Positions 1-6,156 of a stretch of 15,132 nucleotides of DNA are shown here, piece after piece (within the stretch, counting starts at the first letter, position 1; every line of letters begins with the position of its first letter). The notes under the pieces were generated by a model. The model was given only the letters and a program-made list of their open reading frames with translations. It ran no database searches and had not been told where the DNA came from. The stretch spans positions 7,373 to 22,504 of the forward strand of contig MHRM01000008.1 in NCBI GenBank assembly GCA_001822575.1, read 5' to 3'. The stretch comes from Candidatus Taylorbacteria bacterium RIFCSPHIGHO2_02_FULL_44_12 (lineage in GTDB: Bacteria; Patescibacteriota; Minisyncoccia; Phycocordibacterales; PALSA-1337). The translations under genes and the position numbers were made by a program.

Positions 1-2
1 AG

Positions 3-152
3 TTCTTTCCTAGATATCTCTCCAATGTTAAGTCCATTTATTTTGTGGAGAAAACGAAGAATGGAGCCAACTCAAGCTCTTTTGCCGCTCCAGCCCCAAG
101 CCACAGCAACAGTTTCTACAAAATCAATACAACCCAAAGGTCCAACAACTAA
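3..152 (+). CDS. Possible 3' end of rpsB (30S ribosomal protein S2), partial
   Basis: The frame starting at base 3 is open to a TAA at 150-152, giving 49 residues that run off the left edge. The peptide has a segment VKSIYFVEKTKNG followed by a low-complexity Ser/Ala/Pro/Asn tail. The first part loosely resembles the end of bacterial S2, where a KSI..+VEK helix precedes a variable tail, and rpsB normally lies directly upstream of tsf. The stop is 25 bases before the proposed tsf start. The tsf frame is also open through this stretch, so the sequence alone does not decide which frame is translated. The identification rests mostly on gene order and is weak. Confidence 0.35.
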   Translation, partial: FFPRYLSNVKSIYFVEKTKNGANSSSFAAPAPSHSNSFYKINTTQRSNN

Positions 153-177
153 TCTTATCCAAACAAATTCAATCACT

Positions 178-765
178 ATGATCACTACTGAACAAATCAA
201 ACAATTGCGCGATCAGACAGGGGTGTCCATCATGCAATGCAAGAAAGCTCTAGAAGAAGCCGGTGGTGATATGGCCAAAGCCAACATTATCCTGCGCAAA
301 AAAAGCGGTGAATTAGCGGCCAAAAAAGTTGACAGGATTTTTTCTGCTGGCACAGTCCAGGCTTACATTCATGGTAATGGATCCTTGGGGGCTATGGTTG
401 AGCTCAATTCCGAGACCGACTTTGTGGCCAATACCGAAGAATTCAAGACTTTGGCTCGCGACATAGCTATGCATATTACTGCCGCCAATCCAAAATTCTT
501 AAAAAGAGAGGATATTGGCGAAGCTGACAAAAAAGCCGCCAGAGAGGTTTTTGACGGGGAAGTCAAGGGCAAGCCAGAAGAAGTCAGAAATAATATCATT
601 GATGGCAAGCTCAAGGCCTATTTTTCCGAGCTAGTCCTCTTGGAACAGCCCTTTATAAAGAACTCGGAATTAACCATCCAATCTCTGATAGACACGGCTG
701 TCCAAAAATTTGGCGAAAAGATAGCCATTAGTCGTTTTGCCAGATTCAAAACTCTGGAATACTAA
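178..765 (+). CDS. tsf: Elongation factor Ts (EF-Ts)
   Basis: EF-Ts is the nucleotide exchange factor that regenerates EF-Tu-GTP during translation elongation. The N-terminal UBA-like helices are clear (residues 1-50: TEQIKQLRDQTGVSIMQCKK, then ALEEAGGD and LRKKSGELAAKK). The core follows with the conserved ETDFVAN motif, which contacts EF-Tu, and the rest is one dimerisation-type domain. At 195 residues it is the short form, like that of Thermus, not the longer E. coli form. I chose ATG 178 because MITTEQIKQLRDQTG matches the usual N-terminus. The reading frame stays open to base 1, but the 51 extra residues from ATG 25 are low-complexity (Pro/Gln/Thr/Ser) and unlike any EF-Ts. No Shine-Dalgarno precedes 178. 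A small membrane-protein gene follows after 6 bases. Confidence 0.95.
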   Translation: MITTEQIKQLRDQTGVSIMQCKKALEEAGGDMAKANIILRKKSGELAAKKVDRIFSAGTVQAYIHGNGSLGAMVELNSETDFVANTEEFKTLARDIAMHITAANPKFLKREDIGEADKKAAREVFDGEVKGKPEEVRNNIIDGKLKAYFSELVLLEQPFIKNSELTIQSLIDTAVQKFGEKIAISRFARFKTLEY

Positions 766-771
766 AAATAT

Positions 772-1155
772 ATGATGACTATCATTATCTTGTTTTATAT
801 TTCTCTTCTGGGAATGATATACATGATTTTCTTGAAGAGTGGTGAAATGAACAGTGGTCGGCGAAATATACTTTCAAGATTGGGTTCTGGCGCGGATCAC
901 ATATTTCAAAGCGCCTTCCAGTCTGTTGGACAAGGGATATCGTATATCAATAAACACACCTTTATTGCTTTGGCGCATTGGTTGGCTTACCATGTTCTGG
1001 TGCGGGTACGCAATGTTTATGTGGAGATCAAACACTATGTTCTTGCAAACCCGCACGGCAAGAGACTCATAGATGCAGTCCGCGGTCGCGGAGAAATCCG
1101 CAATCACAGCGCATCATTCTATCTTCGTCGTATTGGGAAGAGAAATATGGAATAG
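772..1155 (+). CDS. Small membrane-anchored protein of unknown function
   Basis: This 127-residue protein has one clear N-terminal membrane segment (about residues 3-21, IIILFYISLLGMIYMIF) followed by a basic, soluble-looking part. A second moderately hydrophobic stretch (about 63-78, TFIALAHWLAYHVLVR) could be an amphipathic or membrane-associated helix. The C-terminus is very basic (RRIGKRNME). I recognise no family. It begins 6 bases after the tsf stop, so it is almost certainly cotranscribed with tsf. ATG 772 and ATG 775 are both possible starts, and neither has a Shine-Dalgarno. The frame, the tight spacing and the coherent membrane-plus-basic composition support a real gene over the overlapping shadow frames. 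A sequence search would be needed to place it. Confidence 0.7.
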   Translation: MMTIIILFYISLLGMIYMIFLKSGEMNSGRRNILSRLGSGADHIFQSAFQSVGQGISYINKHTFIALAHWLAYHVLVRVRNVYVEIKHYVLANPHGKRLIDAVRGRGEIRNHSASFYLRRIGKRNME

Positions 1156-1235
1156 GTTGTTTTTGTCGTTTTTTGAAATCTCCACAAGTTATCTTTTTCC
1201 TCACCTGCGTGACTCGCGCCGGACGATTGTAAGTA

Positions 1236-1305
1236 GTGAACGCCACCTTAGCTGTCTTGGTAGAATGCAAGTGAACGCCACCTTAGCTGTCTTGGTAGAA
1301 TGCAA
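1236..1305 (+). repeat. Two perfect 35-bp tandem repeats derived from the tRNA-Thr 5' part
   Basis: Copies at 1236-1270 and 1271-1305 are identical and abut each other and the real tRNA-Thr locus. Each begins GTGAACGCCACCTTAGCT, the same 18 bases found at 1306-1323 (five flanking bases, one more base, then the first 12 tRNA bases). In the D-loop region the repeats read GTC where the tRNA reads CAG, then both share TTGGTAGA, after which they diverge. The repeats cannot form the GCTC/GAGC D-stem and lack the anticodon and T arms, so they are not tRNA genes. They look like duplicated, degenerate 5' tRNA fragments that share the native upstream flank. Confidence 0.9.
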
Positions 1306-1311
1306 GTGAAC

Positions 1312-1384
1312 GCCACCTTAGCTCAGTTGGTAGAGCAACGCTTTTGTAAAGCGAAGGTCCCCAGTTCAAATCTGGGAGGTGGCT
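1312..1384 (+). tRNA. tRNA-Thr (anticodon UGU)
   Basis: A full cloverleaf is visible. The acceptor stem GCCACCT pairs perfectly with AGGTGGC (1377-1383), and the D-stem is GCTC/GAGC. The anticodon stem ACGCT/AGCGA has one A-A mismatch at its top. The anticodon loop TTTGTAA gives anticodon TGT, and the T-stem CCCAG/CTGGG encloses TTCAAAT. The discriminator base is T and CCA is not encoded, so it must be added after transcription. Two tandem partial copies of its 5' part lie immediately upstream and a large palindrome begins 42 bases downstream. Confidence 0.96.
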
Positions 1385-1426
1385 CAATAGTAATTAGTTG
1401 TTGGTAGTTGGTTATTGGTTAATATA

Positions 1427-1506
1427 AGAAACCCGCCCACATTTCCGTGGAGCGAATTAGCGGAGCGCTTGTAGCTTTCGCGGAGCGGAAATGTGGGCGG
1501 GTTTCT
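1427..1506. repeat. Long palindrome, possible bidirectional terminator
   Basis: A perfect 21-bp inverted repeat (1427-1447 with 1486-1506, core AAACCCGCCCACATTTCC) encloses 38 bases. The enclosed part folds further: GCGAA (1452-1456) pairs with TTCGC (1477-1481), and AGC with GCT inside that. The motif GNGGAGCG occurs three times in the enclosed part. It lies between tRNA-Thr and the PheRS gene. The stem is very GC-rich but has no long T tract on either side, so a classical intrinsic terminator is possible but not proven. The interval 1385-1554 shows nothing else apart from a possible promoter near the PheRS start. Confidence 0.85.
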
Positions 1507-1519
1507 GTGATGATAACAG

Positions 1520-1548
1520 TTGGTTAAATAGGGATTTTTTGGTAGAGT
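1520..1548 (+). promoter_or_regulatory. Weak candidate promoter for the PheRS gene
   Basis: TTGGTT (1520-1525), a 17-base spacer and TAGAGT (1543-1548) form a weak sigma-70-like match. If it is used, transcription would begin at or next to the ATG at 1555, giving a leaderless mRNA. That would agree with the lack of a Shine-Dalgarno and with the clearer gyrB case. Both hexamers are poor matches, so the call is tentative. Confidence 0.3.
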
Positions 1549-1554
1549 TCTCTC

Positions 1555-2685
1555 ATGAATATCATCGCAAATCTTGAAGATCAGAAAAAACTTCTTGCTG
1601 AACTAGAGACAAGAACAGACACAGAGGCAAAAAGGATGAAGAGATATATAGCTATGCCGGACCTTTCTAGGACATCAGATAGTCCCATAAATGAAATAGT
1701 GAATCGGGCTTTGGCTGTCAAAAGTTTATCTGGTTTTGATACTATAGAGGTACCGGAGATTGTGCCAGCACAAGTCACTTTTGACCTTTTCAATATGCCG
1801 CCTGGACACCCGGCACGCAGTAAGTCCGATACCTATTATGTCAATAATGACAACATTCTACGCACCCATGACACAGTCATGTGGCATTATTATTTGACCC
1901 TTCCCGAAATAAAAGAAAAAATGGACAAAGGAGAGTCATTCGGTGTCATTTGTTATGGCAAAGTCTATCGCAAGGATGAGATTGATAACAAACATATGAA
2001 TGTTTTCCACCAATTTGGCGGTTTGTACCTGACACCCGACACCAAAGAGACAATCACCCTGGATGATCTTAAAAAAGTTCTTACCGAAATCGCCCAAAGC
2101 ATATTCGGCCAGGATGTCAAAAACCGTTTCAATCCCGACACATTCCCGTACACAGACCCGAGCATGGAGATGGAAATAGAGAAGGATGGCCAATGGATAG
2201 AGATATTGGGATGCGGTTTACCCAGGAAGAGCGTTCTCACAAACTTCGCTGTATCTGGTTACAATGGCTGGGCATTCGGTTTTGGTTTGGAGCGGTTGGC
2301 CATAGTCAGTATGGATATCCCCGACATCCGACTTCTCTGGTCGGATGATCCAAGAGTCAAGAAACAGCTTATTCTGGGACGGAAGTTCGTTCCAGTGAGC
2401 AAATACCCGACTGCTACTCGCGATATTTCTTTTGTGGTAGACGATTCTTTCAGGCCCAATGACTATTTTGATCTTATCAGAGATATCGGCGGAGATCTGG
2501 TGGAAGAAGTGAAATTGTCAGACAAGTATCAGGATGAGAGTAAGTTTGGCAAAGGCAAGACAAGCTATACATATCGGATCATTTATGGGGCTAATGATCG
2601 CACCCTTACCAGTCTGGAAATAGATGCCATTCAAGCCAAAATATACGCCGAAACCGCTTCCCAGTTTGGAGCAAAATTAAGGTAA
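1555..2685 (+). CDS. pheS: Phenylalanine--tRNA ligase, single-chain mitochondrial-type (PheS core plus FDX-ACB domain)
   Basis: This class II synthetase charges tRNA-Phe with phenylalanine in the cytoplasm. Residues 1-40 are a short helical N-terminus in place of the usual bacterial coiled coil of about 100 residues. The catalytic core spans roughly 40-270: HPAR (85-88), LRTHDT (102-107), the motif 2 region VYRKDEID (137-144), FHQFGG (151-156), and motif 3 GFGLER (242-247). Residues 283-376 (YPTATRDISF onward, ending ASQFGAKLR) are a ferredoxin-fold anticodon-binding domain, which in ordinary bacteria sits at the end of PheT. The order and the segment AFGFGLERLAI...DIPDIRLLW closely resemble human mitochondrial FARS2, a monomer. 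No pheT is present in the window. Two amino-acid-pocket positions are unusual (see findings). The start ATG 1555 has no Shine-Dalgarno, and gyrB follows after 39 bases. Confidence 0.93.
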   Translation: MNIIANLEDQKKLLAELETRTDTEAKRMKRYIAMPDLSRTSDSPINEIVNRALAVKSLSGFDTIEVPEIVPAQVTFDLFNMPPGHPARSKSDTYYVNNDNILRTHDTVMWHYYLTLPEIKEKMDKGESFGVICYGKVYRKDEIDNKHMNVFHQFGGLYLTPDTKETITLDDLKKVLTEIAQSIFGQDVKNRFNPDTFPYTDPSMEMEIEKDGQWIEILGCGLPRKSVLTNFAVSGYNGWAFGFGLERLAIVSMDIPDIRLLWSDDPRVKKQLILGRKFVPVSKYPTATRDISFVVDDSFRPNDYFDLIRDIGGDLVEEVKLSDKYQDESKFGKGKTSYTYRIIYGANDRTLTSLEIDAIQAKIYAETASQFGAKLR

Positions 2686-2690
2686 AAGAC

Positions 2691-2718
2691 TTCCAATTCT
2701 GGCCTTTTTTGCTATAAT
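2691..2718 (+). promoter_or_regulatory. gyrB promoter implying a leaderless transcript
   Basis: A perfect -10 hexamer TATAAT lies at 2713-2718, and a weak -35 candidate TTCCAA at 2691-2696 is 16 bases upstream. Only six bases (AGACTG) separate the -10 box from the GTG at 2725, so a transcript starting the usual 6-8 bases downstream would begin at or next to the start codon. No Shine-Dalgarno could fit in such an RNA. Confidence 0.65.
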
Positions 2719-2724
2719 AGACTG

Positions 2725-4698
2725 GTGAAAAAATCATCCACCAAGGGCTATACAGCCGAAGCTATAACCGTTCTGGAAGGTTTGGAGCCAGTCAGGAAGA
2801 GGCCTGGAATGTATATTGGCACCACTGGTCCGGATGGATTACACCATCTTGTTACGGAGATTTTTGACAATTCCCGCGACGAGGCTATGGGCGGCTTCGC
2901 TGATGATATAGAGATTGTTCTTTTGCCGGGGAACCGTGTCCGAGTAGCTGACAATGGCCGTGGAATACCAATAGATATTCACAAACAGAGCAAGGTCTCG
3001 GCTCTGGAGACGATCATGACTACTCTCCACGCCGGCGGCAAATTCGGAGGTGACGGATATGTTATTTCTGGTGGACTACACGGCGTCGGCGCTTCGGTCG
3101 TCAACGCTCTTTCTATTTATCTCAAAGTTTTGGTTCACCGCGATGGGGGACTTTATATTCAGGAATATTCTCGGGGCAAACGCAAGGCCGCTGTCAAGAA
3201 GATATCCAGTTCCAAACTCCATGGCACCATCGTCATTTTTGAGCCAGACCCCGAGATATTCAAGGAAGGCATCTCTTTCGAGGTCAATAGAATAGTCAAT
3301 CACATGCGCCAGCAGGCTTATCTGGTCAAGGGTTTGCGGATCAGGGTTATAGACGCTCGCGGCCAGGTGTCATCTTTTGGTTCTGATGATGAGGTTTTTT
3401 ATCTTGGCGACACGGGGGTCGAGGCTCCATCGCAAACTTTTTATTTTGAAGGTGGACTAGTCTCTTTGGTCCGCTTTACCAACCAGAGCTTCAATCCTAT
3501 CCATAAGAATATTTTTTCCGTTGAAAAGAAAGTAGAGGGTATTGAGTCGGTGGAGATCGCTCTTCAGTATACCGACGATGTTTCCTCTCGCGTTCTGGCT
3601 TTTGCCAACAATATCTACAACTCCGAAGGAGGCACTCATGTCACGGGTTTCAAGACAGCTCTAACCCGCACTCTCAATACTTATGCCAAGAATAATAATT
3701 CCGGCAAAAACGGCGAAGACAGCTTCACTGGTGATGACGCCTTGGAAGGCCTGACGGCTGTCATATCCGTCAAGATGCGCGAGGTTCAATTTGAGGGCCA
3801 GACCAAAGCCAAACTCGGCAGTATGGAAGCCCAAGGAGCCGTGGCTACTGTATTTGCCGAAGCCTTCGGCTCATTTCTAGAAGAAAATCCAGAAGACGCT
3901 CGCTCCATCGTTAACAAGGTCATCTTGGCCATGAAGGCTCGCAAGGCCGCCAAGGCGGCCAAGGATTCGGTCTTGCGCAAAGGTGCCCTAGAAGGTATGA
4001 CTTTGCCCGGCAAGCTGGCTGATTGCCAATCCAGCGATCCGGGAGAATCAGAATTGTTCATTGTGGAAGGGGATTCGGCTGGCGGCACGGCCAAGACCGG
4101 ACGGGATCGTAGGATTCAAGCCATACTGCCTCTGCGTGGCAAGATTCTGAACATTGAAAGAGCTCGTCTAGATCGAATGCTTGGTTCGGAGCAAATCAAA
4201 AATCTAGTTTTGGCTTTTGGCACGGCCATCGGCGACACCTTTGACATATCCAAGCTCCGTTATCACAAGATCATTTTGGCTACAGATGCCGATGTTGATG
4301 GAGCGCACATCAGGACTTTGATTCTGACCTTACTGTACCGATATTTCCGTCCACTGATTGATCATGGCTATGTTTACATTGCCCAACCGCCTCTTTACAA
4401 AGTCAAGCGCGGCAAGGAGATACTGTATTTTTACACAGAAGAAGAAAAGATCAAAGCCCTAGGCAAAGATGTTGATCAATCACAAACTGCTATTCAGCGC
4501 TATAAGGGTCTTGGTGAAATGAATGCCGATGAGCTCTGGGAAACAACCATGGATCCGGAAGCTCGTATTCTGAAGCAGGTAAATATAGAAGACGCCATCG
4601 AAGCCGATAAGGTTTTCGATATGCTCATGGGCGACGATGTCCCGGCTCGCAAATCTTTTATTCAGTCAAATGCTAGATTAGCTAGGTTGGATATTTAG
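2725..4698 (+). CDS. gyrB: DNA gyrase subunit B
   Basis: GyrB is the ATPase subunit of the type II topoisomerase that introduces negative supercoils. The full-length 657-residue protein shows the GHKL ATPase fold: N49 in TEIFDNSRDEA, DNGRGIP (76-82), and the ATP lid LHAGGKFGGDGYVISGGLHG (101-120). The transducer follows. The TOPRIM domain has the catalytic E448 in VEGDSAGG, then QAILPLRGKILN, and the Mg-binding DADVDG (521-526). The C-terminal part contains YKGLGEMNADELWETTMDPE and ends in the usual SFIQSNA region. These motifs favour GyrB over ParE, although the two families are close. Translation starts at GTG 2725, directly after a consensus -10 box. The gene is convergent with hsp20, with only 8 bases between the stops and no visible terminator. 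Confidence 0.95.
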   Translation: MKKSSTKGYTAEAITVLEGLEPVRKRPGMYIGTTGPDGLHHLVTEIFDNSRDEAMGGFADDIEIVLLPGNRVRVADNGRGIPIDIHKQSKVSALETIMTTLHAGGKFGGDGYVISGGLHGVGASVVNALSIYLKVLVHRDGGLYIQEYSRGKRKAAVKKISSSKLHGTIVIFEPDPEIFKEGISFEVNRIVNHMRQQAYLVKGLRIRVIDARGQVSSFGSDDEVFYLGDTGVEAPSQTFYFEGGLVSLVRFTNQSFNPIHKNIFSVEKKVEGIESVEIALQYTDDVSSRVLAFANNIYNSEGGTHVTGFKTALTRTLNTYAKNNNSGKNGEDSFTGDDALEGLTAVISVKMREVQFEGQTKAKLGSMEAQGAVATVFAEAFGSFLEENPEDARSIVNKVILAMKARKAAKAAKDSVLRKGALEGMTLPGKLADCQSSDPGESELFIVEGDSAGGTAKTGRDRRIQAILPLRGKILNIERARLDRMLGSEQIKNLVLAFGTAIGDTFDISKLRYHKIILATDADVDGAHIRTLILTLLYRYFRPLIDHGYVYIAQPPLYKVKRGKEILYFYTEEEKIKALGKDVDQSQTAIQRYKGLGEMNADELWETTMDPEARILKQVNIEDAIEADKVFDMLMGDDVPARKSFIQSNARLARLDI

Positions 4699-4706
4699 CT
4701 ACAACT

Positions 4707-5177
4707 CTACACCGTCTTGACTTTGAGTCTTGACTGGCGTTTTTTGTCCAGTTTGGGGAGTTTAAGGATGAGGAGACCGTGTTTTTCTACGGCCTCAGCT
4801 TCGTCCACATCTATCTCTTCGGGTAACTGAATAGTCCTAGAAAATGAGCCCCAATACAATTCACGAGCAAGATAGTCTTCTTCCCGAGAAATTCGCTCTT
4901 CTTCGCGATGTCCACGAATGGTCACCATATCTCTGGTTATGGAAACATCCAAATCTTCTGGGCGAACACCGGCAATCATGCTTTTGACCACGATCATTTC
5001 GGCAGTCTGATAGACATCCACGGTCAACTCTCCGTCTTTTTCGGACTCTTCATCTATCCAAGATGAATCGGTTTCTTTTGGGCGATCTTTCTTGGTCGGC
5101 TTTGATTCTATTCGGTCTTCATCCATGCGGACCGTGCCGGTCAATCTTTCAAAAAATGATCTTTTGTCTTTGGACAT
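4707..5177 (-). CDS. Small heat-shock protein, Hsp20/alpha-crystallin family
   Basis: Hsp20 proteins are ATP-independent holdases that bind unfolding proteins. The 156-residue product has a charged, disordered N-terminus (1-48). The alpha-crystallin domain follows (about 50-142), with GVRPEDLDVSITRDMVTIRG (70-89) and the hallmark GLLILKLPK near its end (134-142). The basic C-terminal tail (RLKVKTV) contains a loose V-x-V version of the I-x-I oligomerisation motif. It lies 24 bases downstream of prsW on the same strand and is probably cotranscribed with it. The gap contains an A/T-only palindrome and no Shine-Dalgarno. Its stop faces that of gyrB. Confidence 0.93.
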   Translation of the reverse strand: MSKDKRSFFERLTGTVRMDEDRIESKPTKKDRPKETDSSWIDEESEKDGELTVDVYQTAEMIVVKSMIAGVRPEDLDVSITRDMVTIRGHREEERISREEDYLARELYWGSFSRTIQLPEEIDVDEAEAVEKHGLLILKLPKLDKKRQSRLKVKTV

Positions 5178-5183
5178 AAATAT

Positions 5184-5201
5184 TTTTTTAATATTAAAAA
5201 A
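5184..5201. promoter_or_regulatory. A/T-only perfect palindrome between prsW and hsp20
   Basis: TTTTTTAATATTAAAAAA is an 18-bp perfect palindrome filling most of the 24-base prsW-hsp20 gap. It could be a weak hairpin, a site that lets hsp20 respond separately from prsW, or simply A/T-rich spacer. No CIRCE-like heat-shock operator is visible. Confidence 0.4.
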
Positions 5202-5897
5202 TCAATCAAAAGTGCGTATGGGCGGTCGGACAACCTTGATCTCCTCAAACAATACGATCAGTATGACCACCGCTCCCCAAATCCACCCAAAAGTTTTTAG
5301 TGTCTCGGCAGGACTTGCTGTAATTATAGACAAGTTGAATGCGGCATGCAATGCGATCGCCGTGCACAACCCTATGATAACAGCCAAAAATTTCGCCAAT
5401 GACCTACGATAAAAGACATATCCTATGGCAAAACCGATCAAAGAAGAACTGACTACATGAACAAGGGTGGCTCCGATGAATCGCAGGCTACCATTGACGA
5501 CACTCGCGACCACATCGCCATTTGCCAATGGTCCGAGAATAAATAGGCTATTTTCCAGGGCCGCGAAACCCAAAGCCACAGCCACACAATAGATCATGGC
5601 GTCTATAGGTTCGTCGTTATAGTCACTTTGGAGAGCAACGAGAGCTATAACAAAAAGTTTGATTACCTCTTCAGTCATTGCCCAGAGGCTGTATGTAAGA
5701 CTATTATCGGACACTATTCCGGCAATGTATTTTTCAAGAAATATGGCTGGTATGACTGCCAATGCGCCACTAACGAAACAAAGGGCAATCATAAATCTCG
5801 GCTCTGGTCGCGTATCTTCACGTAACCAGAAAGCAAGCCAAATAAAAGACGGCACAAGTCCAGCCAAGACGGCATAAATAAAAACTGTGTAGGGCAT
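5202..5897 (-). CDS. prsW: PrsW-family intramembrane protease
   Basis: PrsW proteases cleave membrane-bound substrates; in Bacillus, PrsW cleaves an anti-sigma factor. The 231-residue protein is mostly membrane helices, with about seven to eight segments. It carries the family signatures in order: WLREDTRPEP (24-33), the paired acidic residues in TEEVIKL (E76, E77), EPID near 96-99, GFAALEN (110-116, with E115 and N116), H147 in ATLVHVV, and HAAFN (H184, N188). These acidic and histidine residues are the proposed catalytic or metal-binding set. The start ATG 5897 has no Shine-Dalgarno. TACAAT on the minus strand (5915-5910) could be its -10 box. hsp20 follows in the same direction, which suggests a shared membrane or protein stress role. 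The substrate is not known. Confidence 0.88.
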   Translation of the reverse strand: MPYTVFIYAVLAGLVPSFIWLAFWLREDTRPEPRFMIALCFVSGALAVIPAIFLEKYIAGIVSDNSLTYSLWAMTEEVIKLFVIALVALQSDYNDEPIDAMIYCVAVALGFAALENSLFILGPLANGDVVASVVNGSLRFIGATLVHVVSSSLIGFAIGYVFYRRSLAKFLAVIIGLCTAIALHAAFNLSIITASPAETLKTFGWIWGAVVILIVLFEEIKVVRPPIRTFD

Positions 5898-5939
5898 TAT
5901 TATGGTTAAATTGTAGCATAGGTCAATTTATTAATTTTA

Positions 5940-6114
5940 GGCAAGAAATAAGGAAAACATATTCGAAAAGGCTCTTCGGAGCCGACGCAATCACATTATT
6001 GACCTGTTTATTTCCAATGCGTCGGCGAGAACGAGGGGGACCGAGTCGCTAATCTCTGTAGAGAGCGACGAGGTCAACCCGTCCTTTTCGGATATGTTTT
6101 CCTTATTTCTTGCC
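5940..6114. repeat. Structured inverted-repeat element with 32-bp arms
   Basis: Arms at 5940-5971 and 6083-6114 are inverted copies matching at 31 of 32 positions. Inside are two further hairpins. GCCGACGCA (5981-5989) pairs perfectly with TGCGTCGGC (6018-6026). GTCGCT (6045-6050) pairs with AGCGAC (6064-6069) and is extended by GACC/GGTC across a symmetric GA/GA internal loop. The whole would fold as a three-way multibranch structure of 175 bases. It lies between the divergent prsW and 6157 promoters. I see no target-site duplication and no ORF. It could be a MITE-like element, a non-coding RNA or a cruciform insulator. Confidence 0.85.
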
Positions 6115-6120
6115 GACATA

Positions 6121-6148
6121 TTGACAACCTTATTATTGGTTTGATAAC
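6121..6148 (+). promoter_or_regulatory. Promoter of the secreted peptidoglycan-binding protein
   Basis: A consensus -35 TTGACA (6121-6126), a 16-base spacer and GATAAC (6143-6148) lie 8 bases before ATG 6157. A start 6-8 bases below the -10 box would give a leader of only 0-2 bases, again effectively leaderless, in line with the missing Shine-Dalgarno. Confidence 0.55.
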
Positions 6149-6156
6149 CTGATGAT

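Noticed and set aside
25..177. N-terminal extension of EF-Ts from ATG 25 or ATG 61
   Set aside because: The extra residues are low-complexity and unlike EF-Ts N-termini, while ATG 178 gives the standard MxxTxEQIKxLRxxTG start.
1236..1305. Additional tRNA genes or a CRISPR array
   Set aside because: The units lack anticodon and T arms and have no spacers; they are direct tandem copies of a tRNA 5' fragment.
978..1309. Overlapping short plus-strand ORFs downstream of tsf
   Set aside because: They run into the tRNA-derived repeats, have no coherent composition and overlap the better-supported 772-1155 gene.
3786..4094. Reverse-strand ORF of 102 codons inside gyrB
   Set aside because: It is a shadow of the strongly conserved gyrB reading frame and has no promoter or family features.
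5910..5926. TTGACC and TACAAT upstream of prsW as one promoter
   Set aside because: They are only five bases apart, so they cannot serve together as -35 and -10; only TACAAT is a reasonable -10 candidate.
5940..6114. Insertion sequence
   Set aside because: No transposase ORF and no target-site duplication are visible; only a non-autonomous element or structured RNA remains possible.
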